Part shown: positions 1-9,002 of the stretch, piece after piece
Position numbering within the stretch: the first letter of the stretch is position 1
Layout of the letters: every line of letters starts with the position of its first letter
Program-made: the position numbers and the translations under genes
From: Cardiocondyla obscurior
Lineage: Eukaryota; Arthropoda; Insecta; Hymenoptera; Formicidae
Length of the DNA: 64,000 nucleotides
Assembly: GCF_019399895.1 (NCBI RefSeq)
Contig: NC_091866.1
Location: 3,641,501-3,705,500, forward strand
Reading direction: 5' to 3'
Notes under the pieces: model-generated
What the model saw: the letters and a program-made list of their open reading frames with translations, nothing else
Told to the model about the DNA's origin: nothing
Database searches by the model: none

Positions 1-2360
1 ATCTTCGTCGCATCGTTCGACTAGATCCGACGTTTATTATCGCTCCTCGTTGTACGTATAATTTTCCAATGAAAATTCATCCTTTAATAATAGATATTGA
101 AAATTATTACCGATCCCACGCGTGCCCGATGAAATACACCTTCCTCGTTCGGGGGATCGACGTGCAAATCAGCGAACAATGCCACTGCCTCTAACCGCGA
201 TCATCCCGTCCGACCTTGAGGCCGCCGTCGGAATCCCGTTAGCGATCGTACTTCATTAACCGAGTAGGAAGTGTATCGCTTAGTAGGCGTGTATTATAAT
301 TTACAACGATGGGGGCCGCCGATCGGCGCCGATTAATTGCGGGATCGATACGCTCACCGATAAATGGTGGAATGCCTATGCACGCGATCATCCCTTTGAT
401 CCTTTGCGAATCTTACGCTCCTTGTTCCACGATTCTCCAAGACCGTTAGCTTTACGAGGGCTCGCGCGAACACGTGCGGGACGGAGTTTAAGCGGAATCG
501 GATTCGACGCGTATTATTTAAAGTGCGGCGATTCCCACGCGTCACGCCTTTTCCCGATGTGCCACGAGCGAGAACCGTTATTGATAAAACAATCAGAAAA
601 TTGCCTGGCTTGTCAGAAAATTATCGGTGAAAGTCACAGGCGCGGAACACGCCACGATTTCCGTTTGAACCAATCTTTTCTCGCGAAAAAATAAAAAGAA
701 AAAAAAAAAGAAAACTAGACCGTACCGTAACTAACGTTAGTCTCAGAGCTATGCTCTTTAGAAAAAGCAAAGAATTATCTAAAAAATAAATTTCTTTCGC
801 CGGAATTATAATATAGAGATATATGTATATGAAATGATGCCAATATTAAGCAGGAAATTGTTAAACGAGCTACTTAAAATTTATAATTAATATTAATTTT
901 TGCAATATTATACTTGTACAGTTTTTAAATATTGATCAGGTTATCACATAAATTAAAATATTAATATCTTGCTGCATTTTGGATTTTTGATGTTCTAATA
1001 ATGAATAAACTTAAGACCTCTTCGCTCTACGACCCAAAAAATTTCTCACGATTCAACAAAAGTAATATTGTAATTACAATTTTTTTTTGTTCTTTTTTTA
1101 TCGGTTTGACAATGAAATAATTTTTTACGTTTTAGAAACATTTAATATTATAATCTCTCGCTCTTGATATTTAATAACAAATTTACGATACTAAAGCCAC
1201 TGCCGGGTGGTTTAAATATTAGATTACAATTATTAATTAATTCGCATTCATCAAATCTTCATCGGATTGTTTCAATGCGCGGATCGATTCTTGTTACTGT
1301 GTCCCAATTGCGCATATAATTCTCCGTGAATTTCGGCGTAAAACATACGTGTGGTGCTTGACTAGTACAGTACCTATATCGATTATCGTTTGACCAACCG
1401 AAGTACAAGGATGTCGGTTTAATGAATAACGACATACCCAGCGACACGATGTTGCAGCTCTCACGAGTCCATATACGCGCGCGTATGTAAAACCGATTTG
1501 ATCGACGAACCATTGTCCATATTTGACGAGGCGAAACGAACGGCAAAGTGGCACGAATTCGGTTTTCGCATTCGCTGTTTGAGTTATATATTCGATGGAA
1601 ATATCGCTAATCGCCGTCTCTCTGGCAAGCTCAATATCGATGGCGTTTGACTTTCGAAAGAAATGCCAATTAGTGCCATTCCCTTTAAACCTCCAATAAA
1701 AAGACCGCGAGCGTAAAAATTTGCTACAATCTCTGGAGGTACAAAATAATATTTATCACTTTAATCTGAGTACCTGTATTTTATATTTAAAAAAAAAAGA
1801 ACGATTCTAAAAATCGGGGTAATTATACGGCGCCAAATTATTTCTATTCCGGTGTTTTTAATCAAAACATTTCTTCGTAATAACGATAATAATTTTTATG
1901 CAAAATATTTGGCGAATAACTGAATTTACACGTATTGATGGTGCTTCCTCTCAAACATCAATGTTTTGTTTGCTCGCATTTTATCATGTATTTATCCCGA
2001 ATTTCTACGCGTTAAATGCTAGATAAACTTTAACCGGTTGCACTACATAGTTGGCCCGTGTGCGGTTATCTGAACCGCATATGTGAGCTACATATTTATT
2101 TTCCAACTGGCATGTTAAAAGCGAGGATAATTAGTAATCAAATGTATAGAAACGCCTTTATAACCGATGGCTCAGGGCCGCGCTTGTACACGTCTGTCCG
2201 GCCGGTTAAAATTGTCTTTATATCGAATCTATGGTCGGCTGATTATTATCCTACTTCAATAGGCCGTGATGGCCTCCTGACAGTAACTCTGTTCCCCGTC
2301 ACCCATAGCGATGTCTGTACTACTTATAGAATTGAACCTACAGAGAATAGCAACCCGTAC
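1..2360. other. Unassigned AT-rich sequence, no gene seen
   Basis: Short open frames on both strands (for example 404-694 plus and 1259-1546 minus) have no recognisable motif, no matching splice context and frequent overlap with each other, so I treat them as chance. The first 600 bp are richer in CpG; 700-1250 and 1740-1950 are AT-rich with short A and T runs. Nothing here can be assigned a function. If the minus-strand transcript proposed at 2699-5081 continues past its last donor (GT at 2697-2698), its 3' exons would lie in this stretch; I could not pick an acceptor convincingly. Confidence 0.5.
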
Positions 2361-2500
2361 AAGGAAAGTAGAAATGTCCGGTGTTCTTGACAGGTGCTCG
2401 GGTATTCACAAGCGAACAGCCCTTCGTTGCTAATACATCAATCGCTATACATACGTTTACGCGAGACCGCGATCGATACATATACGCAAATCGCATAATT
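2361..2500. repeat. Diverged repeat, copy 1 (GACAGGTG family)
   Basis: This stretch aligns by eye with 6471-6600, 6966-7080 and 7721-7810. Shared blocks in order are a GGAAxxxxGAAATGTCC-like start, TTCTTGACAGGTGCTC, TATTCACAAGC, ACAGCCCTTC, and ACATCAATCGCTATACATAC. Copies 1 and 4 share the last block best (CATCAATCGCTATxCAT against CATCGATCGCTATGCAT). The function is unknown. It may be an old tandem or dispersed duplication or a conserved regulatory or RNA element. The open frame crossing it (2058-2390 plus) is not shared by the other copies, so the similarity is not explained by a protein. Confidence 0.45.
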
Positions 2501-2698
2501 GAGTCGATAGCATAAGCACACATTCCGCTCTACCTATACCTATTGTTACCGCTTAAGAATACTCTAGGAGTAACGCAATGTATAAATAATGCCCACCCGA
2601 AATTTTTATTATTTTTTATATTTTTAATATAATTATTTCGTCGTGTGTAAAATTCTTTATAAAGCGTAATCATGCATGCAACGTATAAGTGGACTCAC

Positions 2699-2729
2699 CG
2701 GTTGATGCGCAGCAGCGGAGTTTTATATC
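2699..2729 (-). other. Exon A (31 bp), minus strand
   Basis: On the minus strand the segment is preceded by a T-rich tract ending in TTTGTTTGTTACAG and followed by GTGAGTCC, a near-consensus donor after ACCG. It is the counterpart of A' at 3775-3813. The similarity runs through the acceptor (TTTGTTACAG in both), the CTGCTG core and the AGTCC after the donor. At 31 bp it is a microexon; its length is not a multiple of three. The next downstream exon below 2697 was not identified. Confidence 0.4.
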
Positions 2730-2992
2730 CTGTAACAAACAAATATAAAAATTAAATTGTAGATAAATTAAAATATTTACCGTATTAAAAAAAAAATTAT
2801 GCGTCTTTAATAAGTTTTCTAATAAACAACGGAATTCAAAATCATCTATTATCTGAACTAGATTTCTAAGTTTAAACTTTATGAAATTAATTCCTTTTTC
2901 TTTATTAATTATAGAACTTTATTGTTTCAATATTAAAGTAATCTCAATAACGGCAAAATTATCGTTTTATAGAGGTAAAAAATGATACATAC

Positions 2993-3130
2993 CTTAAAGT
3001 TGCTCCGCTGTGGCAGGATGCCTATCCGAGGCCTCCTCCTCCTCTCAGGTCGACAGGAATCTTCTTTCCGCGCACTAGAAACTCGCGAGAATCACACCAC
3101 GACGACGAGAGTGCGTTGGTTACTGCGTAT
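2993..3130 (-). other. Exon B (138 bp), diverged relative of the C exons
   Basis: Minus strand: the acceptor tract is GTCTTTTCTGTTTCAG and the donor is TTTAAG followed by GTATGTATC. The 3' two thirds match the C exons in order: TCTxGTGCGxGGAAAG, CTGAGAGGA, AGGCCT, AGGCATCxTGC, and CAGxGCAA just before the donor. Similarity continues a little into the intron (GTATGTATCATTTT against GTAAGCATCATTTT). One frame stays open for 33 codons from near the acceptor and then meets TAG; the other two stop early. The two flanking introns are 95 bp (to D') and 263 bp (to A). Because a whole exon-intron boundary is shared with C, duplication of an exon with its flanks is the likely origin. Confidence 0.45.
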
Positions 3131-3225
3131 CTGAAACAGAAAAGACAAACGACAATTAGATAAGCATAAATCTAGTATTCTCGGCATATCAAAGATCCCA
3201 CCCAATGCTACAAAGACGTACTTAC

Positions 3226-3418
3226 CATCATACGACGATCAAGAGCTTCGTTCTCAAGTGCGAAGTACTTTTCTACCACGTGCTGCGAGGGAGGTCCGCT
3301 CCGTACGTGCTATCGACTCCGAATAAGACGGCGCGGGAGTGGTGGGGGGAATATCACGCAAGCCTAGTTCACCCGACTCGCTCGACCCAAGGCCAGCGCT
3401 CTGTTTATTATTGTTGAT
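3226..3418 (-). other. Exon D' (193 bp), minus strand
   Basis: The minus-strand acceptor is GTTCAATTTCAG and the donor is ATGATG followed by GTAAGTACG, a strong consensus. It lies 95 bp upstream of exon B, mirroring the position of exon D before the C exons. I see no convincing sequence similarity between D and D'. Every frame contains a stop codon; the longest one runs about 50 codons from the acceptor. The plus-strand open frame across the same bases (3205-3417) is most likely the shadow of this GC-rich exon. The function is unknown. Confidence 0.4.
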
Positions 3419-3774
3419 CTGAAATTGAACAAGCTACAGTACAATCTATGCCGAATATTATCCCTTTAAAATACATGTATATTGAGATTTGTTTTAACAT
3501 ATATGTAACTGCGGACTTATAAATATGTCTCGGCGGTATTTTATTTGTTTCAACCAATTACTTTTTAAAGCGTTATACGGTAGTATGTGTCTTTAAATTT
3601 ATCACGGTAAAAATTGTTACATTAAAAATAGCATTCTTTAACGCGACAGTGAAACGCACGTTTTACAATGTTTAATTATTATACAAAATAAAATGAACAA
3701 TATTACAATTAATATTACTTTTCTTCGAACTTGTTCCCACAGCGCTGATGTCGTGAAAAATATTCTGGACTCAT

Positions 3775-3813
3775 CACTCTAATGTACAGCAGTTGAATTT
3801 CAGCTACATAATG
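3775..3813 (-). other. Exon A' relic with a decayed splice donor
   Basis: It is aligned to exon A. The acceptor side is intact (CTTTTTTGTTACAG on the minus strand) and the CTGCTG core is shared. The donor region reads GATGAGTCC where A has GGTGAGTCC, so the GT has become AT. A nearby GTGATG could serve as a weak substitute, or this could be a terminal exon. It sits 98 bp downstream of C1. Either this copy no longer splices onward, or the alignment is slightly wrong. Confidence 0.35.
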
Positions 3814-3911
3814 CTGTAACAAAAAAGAATAAAAATGTTAATTGCAGAGGCTCTTAGCAACATATTTTTGGTTTAAAATAAATGAATATGCGTAATTAAA
3901 ATACCGCTTAC

Positions 3912-4022
3912 TTGATGGTTGTTCTGCCAAAGCACGATGCCTTTTTCAGGCCTTTTCCTTCTCTCATTTCATCCTCTCAGAGTGTCGGGTCGTGTCAGCT
4001 TTCCTCGCACAAGATTTTTTAC
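3912..4022 (-). other. Exon C1 (111 bp)
   Basis: This is the last C copy in transcription order. On the minus strand the acceptor is TTTTGTTTTTGTTAG and the donor is AACCATCAA followed by GTAAGCGG. Stops lie in all three frames: one at the first codon boundary (G TAA) and TGA codons around position 50-60 in the other two. The intron to A' is 98 bp. Length divisible by three would allow inclusion or skipping without a frame change, but the internal stops make that irrelevant for coding. Confidence 0.5.
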
Positions 4023-4134
4023 CTAACAAAAACAAAATTTATATCAATATGATTATTTAAAATATTCTATCTACCGCAATGAGATCCATGGAAAGAAATA
4101 TATTTATTATATGCATAATTAAAATGATGCTTAC

Positions 4135-4245
4135 TTGATGATTGCTCTGCCAAAGCACGATGCCTTTTTCAGGCCTTTTCCTTCTCTCATTTCATCCTCT
4201 CAGAGTGTCGGGTCGTGTCAGCTTTCCTCGCACAAGATTTTTTAC
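4135..4245 (-). other. Exon C2 (111 bp)
   Basis: Minus strand: the acceptor is TTTTGTTTCTGTTAG and the donor is AATCATCAA followed by GTAAGCATC. The sequence is identical to C3. The downstream intron (4023-4134, 112 bp) and upstream intron (4246-4357, 112 bp) differ by one base. With such short identical introns, the copies could be spliced in series, or used singly as mutually exclusive alternatives. Confidence 0.5.
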
Positions 4246-4357
4246 CTAACAGAAACAAAATTTATATCAATATGATTATTTAAAATATTCTATCTACCGC
4301 AATGAGATCCATGGAAAGAAATATATTTATTATATGCATAATTAAAATGATGCTTAC

Positions 4358-4468
4358 TTGATGATTGCTCTGCCAAAGCACGATGCCTTTTTCAGGCCTT
4401 TTCCTTCTCTCATTTCATCCTCTCAGAGTGTCGGGTCGTGTCAGCTTTCCTCGCACAAGATTTTTTAC
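4358..4468 (-). other. Exon C3 (111 bp)
   Basis: It is the same as C2 in every base I can compare, with the same acceptor and donor. The exon carries a short purine-rich segment (GAGAGAAGGAAAAGG on the minus strand) that resembles an exonic splicing enhancer, shared by all four copies and by exon B in altered form. Confidence 0.5.
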
Positions 4469-4580
4469 CTAACAGAAACAAAATTTATATCAATATGATT
4501 ATTTAAAATATTCTATCTACCGCAATGAGATCCATGGAAAGAAATATATTTATTATATGCATAATTAAAATGATGCTTAC

Positions 4581-4691
4581 TTGATGATTGCTCTGCCAAA
4601 GCACGATGCCTTTTTCAGGCCTTTTCCTTCTCTCATTTTATCCTCTCAAAGTGTCGGGTTATGTCAGCTTTTCTCGCACAAAATTTTTTAC
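4581..4691 (-). other. Exon C4 (111 bp), the most diverged C copy
   Basis: The donor is identical to C2 and C3 (AATCATCAA then GTAAGC). The acceptor is weaker (TTTTATTTAG). Six substitutions separate it from C2/C3, all towards A or T and including one CpG changed to TA. The intron upstream of it (4692-4860, 169 bp) is recognisably related to the 112-bp introns in its exon-proximal half (TTATCTACCGCAATxAGAT) but has gained AT-rich sequence. It would be the first C exon reached from D. Confidence 0.5.
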
Positions 4692-4860
4692 CTAAATAAA
4701 AGAAAAATTTATATAAATAAAATTATTTAAATAATTTTATCTACCGCAATAAGATTGTATCCAAAAAAAAAAATATATTTATTATATAAAACCGGGTAAA
4801 TCAACATATAATAGAAACGCATAAATATAATTTGAGAAATAAAAATTAATAAGTACTTAC

Positions 4861-5081
4861 ACAAATAATATGTTTCACGTATTCGCTTCGTGGATATTTT
4901 CCGGCCACCGATCGTTGATTGCAGTCTTCGGTCATCCAGCGTAATTATTTCTCTATCGAAAGTAGCGTCTTTGGCTGCCGGCAGGAGACAGAAAAAAATG
5001 ATGACGTGTCGATAGTGCGAGATTCGGGTACGCCGCTCGCTCGCTGTCCTCCGAGTCTCCTGATCGGCCGCACGAGTCCTT
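4861..5081 (-). other. Exon D (221 bp), minus strand
   Basis: The acceptor is TTCTTTTTGTAATGCAG and the donor is TTATTTGT followed by GTAAGTACTT. One frame is open through the whole exon (73 codons, phase 1 at the donor) and includes a hydrophobic run HVIIFFCLLPAA followed by a basic, polar stretch. Joined to a C exon it would continue about 20 residues to TGA. There is no ATG in that frame within D, so a start would have to come from an upstream exon. A different frame begins at an ATG above the acceptor (5145-5147) and ends in TAG at 4953; it ignores the splice signal. Coding status is unresolved. Confidence 0.4.
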
Positions 5082-6470
5082 CTGCATTACAAAAAGAATA
5101 CATATGATTAGTTCAGCGTGCCACGCAAGGTATTCGACTGCTAGCAAGCAAATTATTCAAGTAACGCCGTAACGAAAAGACGCGATTTACGTACGCCAAC
5201 GGGCACGGATATCTGCGCGTCTCTCTCGAGCGTTACGCACTTTACGCGTTAAAATAATACGCGCATACCGATTATCTCGCTGAATATTACAGATATTTAT
5301 ACGTTACGAGCTTGTAGGCGATGGATTTGTTGCGATATTCCTCAATGACTCCGACGATTGCGTTCCCGCGTCACACGAATCGGTCATTAACTTTCGGTTC
5401 TACCAAGAGCGCAGTTTAGCCACCCGCGGCGCGTCCAGTGAAAACGCAGTTGGCTATCCTAAAAGTTAATGGCCGCTTCCGGTCAAATTTGACGCCGGAA
5501 CTTGACCGCGGATTTAAACTAAATTTCTATTGATGCGCATTAGTTCTAATCACGACTCGACTCACTTATCACCTCTTTCTGATTCTAACTAAAACACAAA
5601 CCGCGTGGTATAAATCGTCCGTACTTAATCGTTACGCGCGGAGAGCTTAAGACGAGGTATATATCGACGTGTTAATGTAATTACTAATTACTCTTAAAGT
5701 AGCGAGAAGCGTTCGAAAGTACTCTCCGCGTACAGATAACTCGTCATGGAAGTAAATTCGTCATGGTTGATCGCGTTTTTTCGCTAAATACCACTAATTT
5801 TCGGTGCCCGCTGGATCTTTTATTTTACGTGTTACATAGCTCCCGGTCGAGTAATCGCGCTCCGAAGTACGCCGCGTGCTATCTCCGTCTCTCTCTCTCC
5901 CACTCACTCCCACTCAGCCGACGCGCCGGCCGCGGACGCCGCGGCATGTATATTCGCTAATACCGGTGACGAAAACGCGTTTGCTTTTGTCTTCAGATTT
6001 TCATTCAACGTTGAGAGAATTTTGGTCGGAGATCGTCCTGAAATTACCACCCCCAGAGGCCCACCTACCGCAACGAGACGATGTATGCCTCATCTCAACG
6101 AAAACTTATGACTACGGACTTAGATTTCTTTCGTCTAGTTATATATGAATGAATGGCACGTTATTACACATAAATCACGCTTTATCTTGTATATTATTTT
6201 TAGATTATTTTAAATTAAAATTAAATCAAAAGGAAAGAAAAATTAATAAATTTCTTAAGTTAAATAGGATTCAAGATGAACGTAATAAATTCAATAATAT
6301 CTGCGAAACGTATTTAATTCATTTCTGTTTAAAACCGGCCTGGATATAGCAGGGCTAGCTTACAAGATTACTATCTATTTTCCCATTCCACTATCTACGC
6401 TCTGTCTACGCGCGCTACTTCAAATTACTTATCGAACGGTGTCGTGAGTATTGAGAGTAGGAACAGAACA
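5082..6470. other. CpG-rich to AT-rich transition, possible minus-strand promoter region
   Basis: From 5160 to 5960 the sequence is rich in CpG, with a pyrimidine-rich run near 5884-5920. It lies upstream of minus-strand exon D, so a first exon and promoter could be here. A GTGAGT-type donor on the minus strand (plus bases 5560-5565) is one candidate end of a first exon, and TATAAATA on the minus strand (plus 5293-5300) is another weak cue. From 6150 the sequence turns AT-rich with no feature I can name. Confidence 0.25.
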
Positions 6471-6600
6471 GACGACAAGCTGAAACGTCCGATGTACCTG
6501 ACAGGTGCCAGCTATTCATAGACAGACAGTCCTTCACTTTCAATGCGTCAATCTACGAGCACAAATTACGAATCCATACACGTGCACGTAGATACGCAAA
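6471..6600. repeat. Diverged repeat, copy 2 (GACAGGTG family)
   Basis: Core blocks: GAAACGTCCGATGTACCTGA, CAGGTGC, CTATTCATAGACAGACAG, CCTTCACTTTCAATGCGTCA. It is followed about 75 bp later by CTCTGACAGCAATATAG, which resembles CTCTGTTGACAGAAATAATAG after copy 4, so the homologous unit probably extends beyond the core to 250 bp or more. Confidence 0.45.
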
Positions 6601-6965
6601 ATCCAACCATAAAACCAATACACTATCATTATAAATTTACGGCTAAAAAATCCGTGCTTGAATAATTTTCTTTCCTAGCGCCTCTGACAGCAATATAGTA
6701 CCTCAAAACCCTCCGCAGTTTCCTGTCAGTAATTAAAAAAAAACAAAAAACGTTGAAAAAATTTTGAAACTAAATCACGTAGCGCATCTTCGCGGACTCC
6801 ATCTCCGACGGAAAATAATCTCTTGGCGAAATAAAAAAGAAAATAATAATAATAAAAATTAATTAATTAATATATTACGATCAAGCAAGATATTGCTGGC
6901 AAGATGCACGCGCACGCAGATCGCTTATTAAATTCACGTTTGCGTCTATCGGGGGTATAAACGCG

Positions 6966-7080
6966 ACAGATAGGAAGCCGAAATGTTCAATGTATTTGAC
7001 AGGTGTCCGCGCATTCGTATACCTTCAGTTCTTCACTCCTCTGGCGCATCAATCTCCATATATACATTCGAAGCTACAAT
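6966..7080. repeat. Diverged repeat, copy 3 (GACAGGTG family)
   Basis: Core blocks: GAAATGTTCAATGTATTTGA, CAGGTGT, GCATTCGTATACC, TTCAGTTCTTCAC, GCATCAATCTCCATATATAC. The preceding segment (GATCGCTTATTAAATTCA) is echoed before copy 4 (AATTGCTTATTGAATCA). A 17-bp T run follows at 7142-7158. Confidence 0.45.
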
Positions 7081-7347
7081 CGAAGCGTGTCGGTGTCATA
7101 GATTGCACGATACATCCACATCAGACGCATCTGCATTTTTATTTTTTTTTTTTTTTTATCATCGATTACTTCCGGATTCTCGTTCGTGCTTTCGATCTAT
7201 TCCCTTGCAGTAAAAACGCAATTTGTTCCTTTGTAATACGGAACATGTGCGTGTACAAATTTTAAATATGCGTTCGTATACATATGAGTATATAAAAATT
7301 TCAAATATGTGTACGAATGTTAACGTATGATAGCTTTTGTACCTAGC

Positions 7348-7370
7348 TTTTTTTTTTTTTTTTTTTTTTT
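7348..7370. repeat. Poly-T run (23 bp)
   Basis: Uninterrupted T tract between the third and fourth copies of the GACAGGTG family. Seen from the minus strand it is poly-A, but no AATAAA-type signal sits just before it on that strand in the expected window, so I treat it as a simple repeat. Confidence 0.8.
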
Positions 7371-7720
7371 GTAAAATATTCAAATAACGTTTGATTATTA
7401 TTTAATTAAACACAAGGTAAAACTAAGTATGTCAAAAAATCATGTAAATATTATAAAAATGTAATATTGTAAATGCAAAAGCGTCAGATGATAAAATTAA
7501 TTCACTTGGCTTGCGTTATCGCTGATCTTTTAAAACTTTGATTTACGCAATTACCTGATTTCACTGAAAATGTATTATGGCGTGATTATTTATAAATATA
7601 CGCGGAATCCGAGCGCAATTTTTGTTAATCGCAAATAAAAAAACTACGGAGGGTTCTGGTAAAACGCGATGTTGTGTGTATAGCAAATTGCTTATTGAAT
7701 CAGATTATATGTATGAGCTA

Positions 7721-7810
7721 GACAGGAAGAAGCCGATGCGCTCGTCGGATGCTCGTATTTACAAGCAGCAGCCTGTGCGTCTACTGCATCGATCGCTATG
7801 CATGTATTTA
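7721..7810. repeat. Diverged repeat, copy 4 (GACAGGTG family)
   Basis: It keeps GACAGGAAGAAGCCGATG, TGCTCGTATTTACAAGC, CAGCCTGTGCGTC and CATCGATCGCTATGCATG. The GACAGGTG core itself is lost, so the assignment rests on the flanking blocks, which match copy 1 closely. Confidence 0.4.
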
Positions 7811-8297
7811 AAGTTATGATCGAATTATGCTTGTTCATCGATCGCATGATTTATGAACGTGCAACGCCTAAGTAGACCTATCTATTACCTTTTTCCGATT
7901 AATGGTTACTCTGTTGACAGAAATAATAGAAAACGATGTAAAATGCTGGGTAAGCTAGCTTCGTCAGGAAATATGTATTAAAATTATTATCATAAATTAC
8001 GATGAATTAATCACGCAATTATTATCTTTTTGCCTTTCATTACAATTTTTCTTTTTTTTTTTCTCTCTTTTTTAAATCGCGTTCTAATTTAGTGGCAATC
8101 TCACAGAACTTGATATTATTTTCCGCGTTTTTAACCCATTTAATATTAACTACACGGCTAACGAGTAATTTAACGAAGAATAATAAGAGTCTGCAATTGA
8201 AGTAAAGGACTTAATAAATTTGGTGTACGGGCAAACTGGCATAATTTACATCGAAACTATTATCGAATATATCCCCGTCATCAAATGACATTCGGTA

Positions 8298-9002
8298 ATG
8301 CAGTATCGCGGCCACCATAGTGATGTCTATGCAAACTCGAATTGCCCAATTGTTCTGGCCGAACTACCTCGCCGAGATCGGCCGAGGGAACGAGAGGAAC
8401 AGGATGACAGTCAGGAGATCAGGAAACGCCCGATGTGCTTGACAAGCTCCATACCGCGGCCGCCTATATCTCCTCCGTACGTGAATGCGTCTGTTGGTCC
8501 CCCTCGTTCCCCTCCCGCCCCCTCGTTCGAATTTACAGATCGATGCCGATCGACCAAGCGATCGCACATCCGCATTTCGGCCCGCGCCGACTGATAGCCC
8601 GTGTAGCCGCCATTTACGTAACGGTAATGACGACAACGATGACGAATTCGTGTAGCATTGCGCCGCGCCGTAGTGTATTTCGCCAAGTAACACGTACTTC
8701 GCTTTCATATCGCTGACGACCACACGCGGAGCGGCCGACGCAGGTTCATATCGCACGACCGGATATGGCATCCGTATGCCGACATTTTGCCGAACGTCAG
8801 ATGAAAGAGCGCTTTGTTTCCGCTCGCGAACGCTGAATAACTCGTGCCATTCGAAGATGGCGATCGGCGATCGCGCGGTTAAATGATGCGAGATGATACG
8901 TATGAAGTACATATTCATGTAATTTGTAGTTACGACTCAACGTAAGCAATAACGAATAAATGCGGTCATCTTCGTTGTAAAAAAAAAAAAAAAAAAAAAA
9001 AA
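8298..9002 (+). other. CpG-rich block ending in AATAAA plus 24 A; possible retroposed transcript end
   Basis: The block 8298-8930 is much richer in GC and CpG than the DNA around it and includes the possible fifth GACAGGTG-family copy (about 8411-8450, GATGTGCTTGACA). AATAAA lies at 8955-8960 and an uninterrupted run of 24 A starts at 8979, 18 bases further on. That spacing is what a reverse-transcribed polyadenylated RNA would leave. I see no target-site duplication and no recognisable parent gene. The 184-codon minus-strand frame (8364-8918) and overlapping plus-strand frames have no motif that I recognise and probably reflect the GC content. Confidence 0.25.

Larger units (their letters stand above)
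3912..4691 (-). repeat. 223-bp tandem exon-intron array, four copies
   Basis: Identical starts (TTGATGRTTGYTCTGCC on the plus strand) fall at 3912, 4135, 4358 and 4581, exactly 223 bp apart. Each unit is a 111-bp exon plus a 112-bp intron. Units 2 and 3 appear identical base for base, exon and intron. Unit 1 differs from them at two exon positions and one intron position. Unit 4 differs at six exon positions, all C to T or G to A, and its upstream intron is strongly diverged. This gradient places unit 4 as the oldest and 2/3 as the youngest. Recent unequal crossover, gene conversion or an assembly artefact could each give identical middle units. Confidence 0.85.
2699..5081 (-). ncRNA. Putative spliced, probably noncoding locus with tandemly amplified exons
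   Basis: Read on the minus strand, this interval contains a series of short segments each bounded by a polypyrimidine-AG acceptor and a GTAAG, GTATGT or GTGAGT donor: D (4861-5081), C4, C3, C2, C1 (each 111 bp), A' (3775-3813), D' (3226-3418), B (2993-3130) and A (2699-2729). B resembles C, and A resembles A', so there are two paralogous exon pairs. D', B and the C exons have stop codons in all three frames. D alone has one open frame. I therefore favour a long noncoding RNA or two neighbouring related transcripts. A short secreted peptide from D joined to C is an alternative, but no in-frame ATG is visible in D. The minus-strand promoter must lie above 5083, because D starts with an acceptor-like sequence. 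Expression is not shown by the sequence. Confidence 0.4.

Noticed and set aside
3205..3417. 70-codon plus-strand frame
   Set aside because: Shadow of the minus-strand exon D', whose splice signals are stronger evidence.
8364..8918. 184-codon minus-strand open frame, the longest in the window
   Set aside because: Overlaps plus-strand frames in the same CpG-rich block, has no recognisable motif and an arginine-rich composition expected from GC-rich noncoding DNA.
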